10,571 nt of DNA from Nitrososphaera sp. (GTDB lineage Archaea; Thermoproteota; Nitrososphaeria; Nitrososphaerales; Nitrososphaeraceae). The DNA is taken from contig JAICPK010000023.1 in assembly GCA_025929855.1 (NCBI GenBank), positions 1 to 10,571 of the forward strand. The letters are read 5' to 3'. The notes below the pieces were generated by a model, which saw nothing but the letters and a program-made list of their open reading frames with translations, did not search any database and was not told where the DNA came from. The stretch's first letter is position 1, and each line of letters starts with the position of its first letter. Shown in pieces: positions 1 through 5,900 of the stretch. Position numbers and translations under genes: made by a program.

Positions 1-220
1 CAAGCTCTGTAAACAACCTATCGGATTCAAGGGTATCTTTACTATTCTTTATAGAGTCTTGCTTGCATAATGACGGATTCAATATTTTCACATCTGAAGA
101 CCTAATAGCGTCTAATTCTGTATCTGAAAGGTTTTGTTCACTTTGGGCTTTGTTCTCATGGTTAATTTGCTCCTTTAGGAAGGAGATATTTTTCGTTGAT
201 TTTTGTTGAAGAGTCATCAT
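1..220 (-). CDS. Unrecognised protein, N-terminal part only (runs off window)
   Basis: A reading frame on the minus strand starts with two consecutive ATG codons (220 and 217) and stays open for 73 codons to the window edge; an in-frame stop at 233-235 lies just upstream, so the start is bounded. The visible part is hydrophilic and rich in Lys, Asn, Ser, Gln and Glu, with no signal peptide, membrane segment or recognisable domain. It begins MMTLQQKSTKN and looks largely disordered or helical. No Shine-Dalgarno sequence precedes it, so a leaderless or short-leader transcript is possible; a weak TATA-like stretch lies near 247-257. A perfect hairpin (CTCCTT, 4-nt loop, AAGGAG) lies inside the coding region at 170-185. 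The only evidence that this is a gene is the length of open frame in AT-rich DNA, so it is a modest call, and no function can be assigned. Confidence 0.45.
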   Translation of the reverse strand, partial: MMTLQQKSTKNISFLKEQINHENKAQSEQNLSDTELDAIRSSDVKILNPSLCKQDSIKNSKDTLESDRLFTEL

Positions 221-518
221 ACATAGTGAACACTATTTGCCACAACTAACCTAAAGGAACTTACATCTTTTTTGTTGTTGTATACCTTCTTCTAGAGAAC
301 CAAAGAATAGTAATCTGGAATGTTTGCTTATACTAGGTTTCATAATCCGGATAACTGGGACAGATTGAACAATTGAACAATCAGCAGCCATATTAGGGAG
401 AAAAGAAGCTAGTGTGATTTTAACACAAATTCCTTCGCTCTGCGCTGCTCGCTAGGTCTATTTGCGGGGGCGGCAGCTGATGCTGTCCTTAAGTTCAGGA
501 TGTAGTAGGTGTATAGTA
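221..518. other. Gene-free interval with a GC-rich patch
   Basis: No convincing gene is seen here. The stretch is AT-rich except for a GC-rich patch at about 432-492. That patch contains a 6-bp hairpin on the plus strand (GGCAGC at 472-477, loop TGAT, GCTGTC at 482-487, one G-U pair). GC-rich islands in AT-rich archaeal spacers can mark structured RNAs, but no tRNA, 5S, SRP or box C/D signature was recognised. An 8-bp tandem duplication (ATTGAACA twice) lies at 364-379. A 46-codon minus-strand frame (251-391) has no ribosome binding site and was not accepted as a gene. Confidence 0.4.
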
Positions 519-704
519 TTATTCTTCCTTTTTTTTCTCATGGTTGTTGCTTTCTTCCTCGTCTTCATCCTCTTGTTCCGCTTCAGCTTCCACTATAACA
601 AAACCAAGTTCCTTTGCCTTGTTTACAAGTTCTGACATCTTTTGGACTACAACAGAGCCATCTTCTTCGTTTATTGTTAACTCCAATTCAACTTCAAATA
701 CCAT
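519..704 (-). CDS. Small acidic protein, function unknown
   Basis: This 61-residue protein has two parts. Residues 1-43 look folded: an alternating strand (FEVELELTI, residues 3-11), an amphipathic helix (about 18-34) and a second strand (FVIVEAEAE, about 35-43). Residues 44-61 form a highly acidic tail (QEDEDEEES) that ends in a short Lys/Glu cluster. Nothing predicts membrane insertion or export, so it is probably cytosolic. The ATG at 704 is well bounded: an in-frame stop lies at 714-716, and a GTGAT Shine-Dalgarno-like motif sits 8 nt upstream. A TATA-like element about 35 nt upstream suggests its own promoter and a very short leader. It lies 327 nt downstream of rps7 behind a terminator, so it is probably not part of the ribosomal operon. 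I do not recognise the family. A role in binding basic proteins or nucleic-acid proteins through the acidic tail would be speculation. Confidence 0.65.
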   Translation of the reverse strand: MVFEVELELTINEEDGSVVVQKMSELVNKAKELGFVIVEAEAEQEDEDEEESNNHEKKKEE

Positions 705-731
705 GTTGTAATATCACTACTTCATAAAGAA

Positions 732-747
732 GCATTTACTTAAATGC
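732..747 (-). promoter_or_regulatory. Candidate TATA box inside a short palindrome
   Basis: Read on the minus strand, the sequence contains ATTTAAGTAAA, a fair archaeal TATA-like element centred about 36 nt before the ATG at 704. This would place transcription start about 10 nt before the start codon. The element lies exactly within an inverted repeat with 7-bp arms (GCATTTA at 732-738, TAAATGC at 741-747) and a 2-nt spacer, so a dimeric regulator could compete with TBP here. Calling it a promoter is inference from position and composition. Confidence 0.4.
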
Positions 748-770
748 ATTATTATTAATACATGATTTAT

Positions 771-849
771 GGTTGACATGTATTGGAGAACATATATATC
801 TCCAGAATCATAAAAACTGCGACTACTGTCAACCTACTGCATGGCAGTA
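771..849. repeat. Two abutting inverted-repeat structures (possible structured RNA)
   Basis: GGTTGACA at 771-778 is perfectly complementary to TGTCAACC at 827-834. Inside this 8-bp stem lies a second stem, TGGAGA at 784-789 with TCTCCA at 799-804 (9-nt loop). Directly adjoining the outer stem is a third hairpin, TACTGC at 835-840, loop ATG, GCAGTA at 844-849. A degenerate copy of the inner element (TGGAGACATATAG) follows at 881-893. The arrangement resembles a small folded RNA with coaxial stems, or a set of protein-binding palindromes. It is not a tRNA: an acceptor-like stem is present, but no D or T arm is. The strand cannot be decided from the sequence. Confidence 0.45.
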
Positions 850-923
850 TTCACTAATGTATTATATTATTAGTATCAAGTGGAGACATATAGTCCATAA
901 TTAGTTGAGTCGTAGCATGACAA

Positions 924-960
924 TAATATTACAGTAAAAATATCACTTTTCGTAATATTA
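924..960. repeat. 9-bp inverted repeat, AT-rich
   Basis: TAATATTAC at 924-932 pairs perfectly with GTAATATTA at 952-960 across a 19-nt spacer. It lies just downstream of the T-rich terminator tracts that follow rps7. It could form the 3' end of the operon transcript, or be a binding site in front of the next gene. Because it is AT-rich, chance cannot be excluded. Confidence 0.35.
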
Positions 961-962
961 GC

Positions 963-1025
963 AAAAAGACTTAATTCACAAAAAATTCTGTAAAAAGAAG
1001 AAGAAGAGGAGGAGGAGGAAAAAAG
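963..1025 (-). terminator. Poly-T terminator cluster after rps7
   Basis: Beginning 7 nt after the rps7 stop, the minus strand shows four T tracts: six T at 1024-1019, five T at 996-992, six T at 985-980 and five T at 967-963. The first two are joined by a pure pyrimidine run of TCC then TTC triplets (992-1025). Archaeal RNA polymerase terminates on such T-rich non-template sequence without needing a hairpin. The position at the end of the operon supports the call. Confidence 0.7.
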
Positions 1026-1031
1026 CTCTGC

Positions 1032-1637
1032 TTACCTTGAAGCCATTGCGATTCTTTCTTGCTCGTTCTTTTTCTTGATAGCATGGCTTGCCATGTCGTT
1101 ATTGGCAGCCAGAATGATTTCCTTGGCAAGTGCCTCTTCTATGGTCTGCAGGCTTGAATAGGTCGATTCTCTTACACCTTCTGCAATAAACCGAAGTGCA
1201 AGGTCAACTCTACGCAGCGGAGCTACATCAACCGATACATGATAGACAACGCCACCATATACTATGCGAGTTGTGTCCTCGTTTGGTGAAGAGTTCTCGA
1301 TTGCTCTTACCAGTAGATCTACAGGGTTTTTGCCAGTTTCGAGGTATATGATTTCAAATGCTGTTTTGATTATGTTGAGCATCTTTGCCTTCTTGCCACC
1401 CATTCTGCCAGTGTTCTTTGCATACTTTTTGCCAAAGTGCATCATCTTGTTTGCCAGACGCTCGACAATATTGACCTCTGCTTTCTTCAAGCGCTGGTGC
1501 TCATGCCTACCAAACGTGACTGGGATGACGGCTGGCTTTAGATTAATGACAGATTTAAGACCGGGGTCGTTTATTTCGATAGTGCTCATGTCCCACCTAT
1601 GGAACAGTTGAATGTTTACCTGCTCCTTTCCACTCAT
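1032..1637 (-). CDS. rps7: 30S ribosomal protein uS7
   Basis: The 201-residue protein is the archaeal/eukaryotic type of uS7 (counterpart of eukaryotic RPS5). It binds the 3' major domain of 16S rRNA, organises the small-subunit head and lines the E site. Recognisable stretches include the basic [12 protein letters not shown] segment (75-86), [20 protein letters not shown] (102-121), the beta-hairpin region [20 protein letters not shown] (122-141) followed by RRVDLALRF, and a basic C-terminal tail ending in ERIAMASR. The length is normal for the archaeal family, which is longer than bacterial S7 at the N-terminus. The ATG at 1637 overlaps the rps12 stop in an ATGA (4 nt, 1634-1637), indicating translational coupling. 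It is the last gene of the operon, followed at once by T-rich terminator tracts. No fusA or tuf follows it, unlike in many other archaea. Confidence 0.97.
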   Translation of the reverse strand: MSGKEQVNIQLFHRWDMSTIEINDPGLKSVINLKPAVIPVTFGRHEHQRLKKAEVNIVERLANKMMHFGKKYAKNTGRMGGKKAKMLNIIKTAFEIIYLETGKNPVDLLVRAIENSSPNEDTTRIVYGGVVYHVSVDVAPLRRVDLALRFIAEGVRESTYSSLQTIEEALAKEIILAANNDMASHAIKKKNEQERIAMASR

Positions 1638-2071
1638 CTTCTCGGCTTCTCCTTTCTTCCATAGACAAGTTCAATCAATGAGACACCGTTGACTTTGAAC
1701 ACCTGCCACCTGACGCCCGGAATATCACCCATTGCTCCTCCCATTGAGCCTCCGATACCCCCAATAATTACCTCGTCATGTTCGTCGACAAAGTTAAGAG
1801 CACCGTCCCTTGGTAAGAAGGCAGTAACGGACTTGCCATTCTTTATCAGCTGAACCCTGACACACTTGCGTACTGCAGAGTTAGGCTGCTTTGACTCAAT
1901 CCCAACCTTTTCCAATACTATTCCTCTTGCCTGTGGCGCACCTTCTAGAGGATTTGCCTTCTTGTCAAGCATGAGCATCCTTCTCTTATAATATTTTTCT
2001 GACCACCGAGCACGGCTCTTTTTTGCCTTAAGAACCCTGCCTGCGAACAGACCTAGTGGAGATTTACCCAT
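1634..2071 (-). CDS. rps12: 30S ribosomal protein uS12
   Basis: The 145-residue uS12 (counterpart of eukaryotic RPS23) sits at the decoding centre between the 30S head and body and contributes to tRNA selection. The invariant loop [15 protein letters not shown] spans residues 61-75, with the P63-N64-S65-A66 core beside the A site. A second conserved part is the glycine-rich [19 protein letters not shown] (102-120), followed by KVNGVSL and a basic C-terminus. The basic N-terminal extension and the length are archaeal. The ATG at 2071 directly follows the nusA stop (TGA then ATG) and has a very good Shine-Dalgarno sequence, GGTGAT, 4 nt upstream, inside the end of nusA. The stop overlaps the rps7 start by 4 nt. 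The rps12-rps7 pair corresponds to the bacterial str operon. Confidence 0.97.
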   Translation of the reverse strand: MGKSPLGLFAGRVLKAKKSRARWSEKYYKRRMLMLDKKANPLEGAPQARGIVLEKVGIESKQPNSAVRKCVRVQLIKNGKSVTAFLPRDGALNFVDEHDEVIIGGIGGSMGGAMGDIPGVRWQVFKVNGVSLIELVYGRKEKPRR

Positions 2072-2548
2072 TCATATCACCCTATTACTACTATTTCCCT
2101 GCTCAGGGCCAACTATTAACACATGGGATATTTGGAAGTATCGCTTCGCAAGAAGCCTTGCCTTCTCTGCATTTCTACCTTCCCTTCCTACTACAGCTCC
2201 TTTTTTCCTAGGATCAACTGTCACAACTGCCTGCTTTGCCCCGTCACCTCTTTCGGATATCCGAACATCATTTATCATATCAGCATTGAGCATATTGCGG
2301 ATGAATTCTGCAGGATCATCAGAAAATTCAACAAGTTCTATCTTTTTTGCGACCATGTTTTGTAGCTGTTTGATAGTAGAACCGCCTTTACCAATGGCAA
2401 GCCCCATCTGGCCTTTATTTACAACGAAAATAACGCGGTCCATTTTGTCGTCTACAATACAGTCTCTTGCTGTTGCGCTTGTGATGCTCTGGAAGAGGGA
2501 AATTAGGCGCAACTCATCTGAAGTAAGCTTAATCTCAGTCATTTTCAC
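2072..2548 (-). CDS. nusA: NusA-like protein with two KH domains
   Basis: The 158-residue protein consists of tandem KH RNA-binding domains and lacks the N-terminal polymerase-binding and S1 domains of bacterial NusA, as is normal for archaeal NusA. The two GxxG loops that grip RNA are GKGG (53-56, within GLAIGKGGSTIKQ) and GREG (121-124, within GAVVGREGRNAEKA). It probably binds nascent RNA during elongation or termination; the exact archaeal role is less settled than the bacterial one. The start is uncertain: this call uses GTG at 2548, preceded by AGGG at 5-nt spacing, but the ATG two codons later (2542) is equally reasonable and would give 156 residues. The gene follows a 105-nt gap, the only large gap in the operon, and abuts rps12 directly. 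Its position between polymerase and ribosomal genes is conserved in archaea. Confidence 0.93.
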   Translation of the reverse strand: MKMTEIKLTSDELRLISLFQSITSATARDCIVDDKMDRVIFVVNKGQMGLAIGKGGSTIKQLQNMVAKKIELVEFSDDPAEFIRNMLNADMINDVRISERGDGAKQAVVTVDPRKKGAVVGREGRNAEKARLLAKRYFQISHVLIVGPEQGNSSNRVI

Positions 2549-2620
2549 AGCGTCCCTATACGGAAATATAATGCAAAAGATGGGTGATATGGCAGCAGCA
2601 ACAACAAAACATTCTCACAA

Positions 2621-2635
2621 CTCAATTTATATCTC
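2621..2635 (-). promoter_or_regulatory. Possible internal promoter in the rpl30e-nusA gap
   Basis: In the 105-nt gap before nusA, the minus strand reads GAGATATAAATTGAG, which contains a good TATA-like core (GATATAAAT). If used, transcription would start near 2602, giving a leader of roughly 55-60 nt before nusA. A second AT-rich element, TTATATTT near 2566-2573, is spaced for a leaderless transcript beginning at the ATG at 2542. Either could allow nusA, rps12 and rps7 to be transcribed apart from the polymerase genes. Support is by pattern only. Confidence 0.3.
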
Positions 2636-2653
2636 ACAGGTGCCTTTTTTGTA

Positions 2654-2962
2654 TTACTTGTCCTTTTTTTCTGATACTATGGCGCTTATTTCGTCTGCTG
2701 TCCCGCTCTTGATTGCTATAGTAGTGATCCTGTAGGGCTTATTACAGAGCTTGCCCAGCTGCACGGAAGTACCAGGGTACTCATAGATTGTGACATTGGT
2801 AGACTTGGCCTGATCTTCTAGCTTTTTTCTATATTCAGGGTCAATGGACTTGCTGACGATTATCAGCTTGGAGCCTTTGACTGACTGCAATACTTCCTTG
2901 ATGCCACTCTTGTACTTGTCGGTGGCTATAGCATTCTTAATCACTTTTTCCAGTGTTCTCAT
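2654..2962 (-). CDS. rpl30e: 50S ribosomal protein eL30 (L30e)
   Basis: The 102-residue protein belongs to the L7Ae/L30e/S12e/Gadd45 family, small RNA-binding proteins that recognise kink-turns; L30e is a 50S ribosomal component shared with eukaryotes and absent from bacteria. The family pattern is visible in order: the N-terminal helix LEKVIKNAIATDKYKSG (4-20), the strand SKLIIVSKSI (31-40), the helix DPEYRKKLEDQAKSTNV (41-57), the strand VTIYEYPGTSVQLG (57-70) and then KLCNKPYRITTIAI. The C-terminal tail after residue 90 is charged (SEKKDK). The ATG at 2962 lies inside the end of rpoA, giving a 26-nt overlap in a different frame, with GGTG and AAGG Shine-Dalgarno-like bases just before it. 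The start is supported because the first helix is needed for a full L30e fold. Its place after rpoA is typical of archaea. Confidence 0.95.
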   Translation of the reverse strand: MRTLEKVIKNAIATDKYKSGIKEVLQSVKGSKLIIVSKSIDPEYRKKLEDQAKSTNVTIYEYPGTSVQLGKLCNKPYRITTIAIKSGTADEISAIVSEKKDK

Positions 2963-5900
2963 TGTCCTTCACCTTCATGTACAGGTCTACCATTCCAGTG
3001 CCGACAGGTACGGTAGCTCCTACTATAACGTTTTCTGTCACTCCTCTCAATGTTTCAACCTGCCCTTCAAGTGATGCTCTGGCTATTGTTGGCACTGTGA
3101 TTTCAAATGCAGCCCTTGCAAGAACTGATGTCTTAGTTCCTGCAATGCCATGCCTGCCTATCTGTTGCAGGTATCCCTTTGATGTCATAAGGTCAGCCAC
3201 AAGCATGATGTGTCGTGTATCTACCTCCAGCCCCTGCTCTTCAAGCGTATTTGTGATCTCTTTGACAAGAGCGGTTCTTGCGGCTTCAATGCCAAGCATC
3301 TGCCAGATCTCGTAAACATTGTTAGTCGTGGTTCTGGTAGTATCTACACCATCTACTGCCATTACCTTTGCAAGGTTAGAGCCAGCGGTCTGTATGACCC
3401 ACTCTTCATCCTGCTTGACTATTGTTACACGCTCAATGTCTGATACACCCTTTACACGCGTGTTGAGTAATTTGCTCTTGAGTGTGAGCAGCGTCTGCGC
3501 GTCAGGTTCATCTGGAACCGTTAGTTTGATGAATAGCTTGTTTTCATTTGGCTTGATGCTGTACTTCTTCTTGGAGGTCTCAAGTACTCCTTGCACATCG
3601 GCAAAAGTACATCCTCGTTCTGCCAACTTTGCTTCAGATAGATGGAATGTCAATATGCCACTATAGTCAGTTTCTGTCCTGTTAACAAGATCGCCTATCT
3701 GAGTGAACAGTATCTCCCTTGCTACTTCAAGGGCCTTTTCCCTTGACACTCTATGGTTCTCATCAAGGTAAATATCCATTGTAGGCGTTACCGGCTTCTT
3801 TCTTGCATCCACAAGCTCGATCAGCCTTGGAAGGCCAAGCGTCACGTTTCTCTCTTTTACGCCGGCAAAGTGGAAAGTCCTGAGCGTCATCTGGGTTCCG
3901 GGCTCACCTATAGACTGTGCTGTCACTACACCGACTGCCTCTCCTGGCTCTGCAAGCGCTCTATCAATAAGATCAAGCACTTTCTTCATTACTTTTTCAA
4001 CACCATCTTTGCTGAGTCTGTTCTCAAGAAGCGCTTTTTCCAGATTAGCCTTCATTCTCGGGTTGAGGCTTCCAGCATATTTTGAAATTATATCCTTAGT
4101 GACATCCTCAACAGCCTTGCGTCCTTCATCAACAACTGATTCAGATTCAATGAGCCTTGAGATGTTGACAGCCTCGCCATGGTCGCTCTTAGCAGGGTCA
4201 ATGCCGTCCTCGCCATACAGATACTGCACAATGTTGCCATGGGGGTCGCGTACAGTATGATCATATTCAATCTTTAGGTGCTCAAGTGCATTGATCAATC
4301 TCCTCTGCATGTACCCAGACTGCTGGGTTCTCACTGCAGTGTCTACAAGGCCTTCCCTTCCTCCCATTGCGTGGAAGAAAAACTCAAGTGGAGACAGACC
4401 ATCGCGATAGTTTGACTTGACAAATCCCTTTGCATCAGGGTTGGTTTCATTTGGCTTAAAATGTGAAAGTGCTCTGTTGTGATAGCCCTTCTGGATTCTC
4501 TTGCCTCTGATCGATTGCTGTCCTAATGCTGCAGTCATTTGGCCGATGTTAAGTGTCGATCCTCTTGCACCCGTAGATGCCATGATTACGCCGGAGTTCT
4601 CGTTAGGAAATGCCCTGTCGGCTGTCCTGCCGGCGCGATCACGGGCACGGGATAGTTCATTTACAACATACAACTCTAGCGCTTCTTCTCCAGACAGACC
4701 CCTTGTTAGTGGGAGCGTGCCTTCATTGTACTGTTGTATCAACTCATAGACCTTTTCGTAGGTCCTTTGGATGATGTCGCTGATGCCCTGTCGGCTCTCT
4801 GGCGGCAACCACAGGTCAGAGTATCCATAGCTAAATCCTCTATGGGTGATGTATGTCTTAAGCATGGTAAGTACTGAGTCAAGGAACTTTCTTGCTGCGT
4901 CTGTTCCATAGTCCTTGGCGATCCTGTGAAGTACGCTGTCCGGCTCTTCGGCACCAATCGATGCCTTGTCTATGACGCCGCTTATAAGCTCACCATTCTT
5001 TATGACTACATCCTTGCCTTCTCCCTTTGCGGCCTTGTTCCACTTTGAAGTAATTATAAAGTTAAAGTCCTTTGGCAGGAAGAGTGAGAACAGCTGCCTG
5101 CCCGAGTACCTCTTTTGGCTATCCTCTGTAGTTATCAGAGGCTCGGGTAGTGGTCCATGGTAACCACCTAGCATAGCCAAATTTGCGAATTCATCTCTTG
5201 TCAGAGTCGAGTTGTCGCTGGTAAGGATGAATGCACCTGTAATAAAGTCTCTGATGCCGCCTATTATAGGGCCGCCATACCTCGGTGAGATCAATTGATC
5301 TTGCACCTTCATAAGAAGCGTTGCTTCAGCCCTTGCTTCTTCGCTCTGGGGCACATGAAGGTTCATTTCATCTCCGTCAAAGTCAGCGTTGTATGGCGGA
5401 CAGACTGCAGGATGCAGCCTAAATGTACGGTAGGGCAGCACCTTGACACTATGAGCCATAATTGACATTCTGTGGAGTGAAGGCTGCCTATTGAAAATGA
5501 CAATGTCGCTGTCTGCCAGATGGCGCTCTACAATGTAGCCGAGGGCAAGTGAATCAGCTATTGCTTTCCTATCGGTAACATAATCTAGTCTAATCTTAAC
5601 TCCATCCGGCCTAATGATATAGTTTGCTCCGGGATATGTATTAGGGCCGTTCATAACTAACTCTTTGAGCCGCTCCAAGTTCCATTGCGAAACTGTTTCT
5701 GGTATAGTGAGTTTCTTTGCAACATCTACTGGTACACCGACATCAGATATTGTAAGGTTAGGATCAGGCGAAATTACAGTTCTACTGGAAAAGTCGACAC
5801 GCTTCCCTGAAAGTGAGCCTCTGAATCTTCCTTCCTTGCCCTTTAACCTCTGAGTAAGAGTCTTAAGTGGCCGGCCAGACCTGTGGTGGGCCTGTGGAAT

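Noticed and set aside
170..185. Perfect 6-bp hairpin CTCCTT/AAGGAG as a terminator
   Set aside because: It lies inside the open frame near its start and is not followed by a T tract on the coding strand, so a terminator role is not supported.
251..391. 46-codon minus-strand frame beginning MAADCSIVQS
   Set aside because: It has an ATG but no Shine-Dalgarno or clear TATA element and no recognisable domain, and its length is expected by chance. It shares a frame with the gene at 1-220 but is separated by two stops.
771..834. tRNA-like appearance of the 64-nt stem structure on the minus strand
   Set aside because: A 7-8 bp closing stem and a central hairpin exist, but there is no D arm, no T arm with GTTCGA-type sequence and the inner loop is 9 nt, so it is not a tRNA.
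1264..1611. 115-codon plus-strand frame opposite rps7
   Set aside because: It lies entirely antisense to a well-supported ribosomal gene, and its composition follows from the reverse frame of uS7 codons; no ribosome binding site or domain is seen.
2552..2612. 17-codon cysteine-rich frame MFCCCCHITHLLHYISV in the rpl30e-nusA gap
   Set aside because: The run of Cys comes from a TGT/TGC repeat. It is too short, lacks a ribosome binding site and is best seen as chance.
2286..2735. 149-codon plus-strand frame across nusA, the gap and the end of rpl30e
   Set aside because: It is mostly antisense to nusA and rpl30e. The hydrophobic stretches are what complementary codons would give, and there is no independent support.
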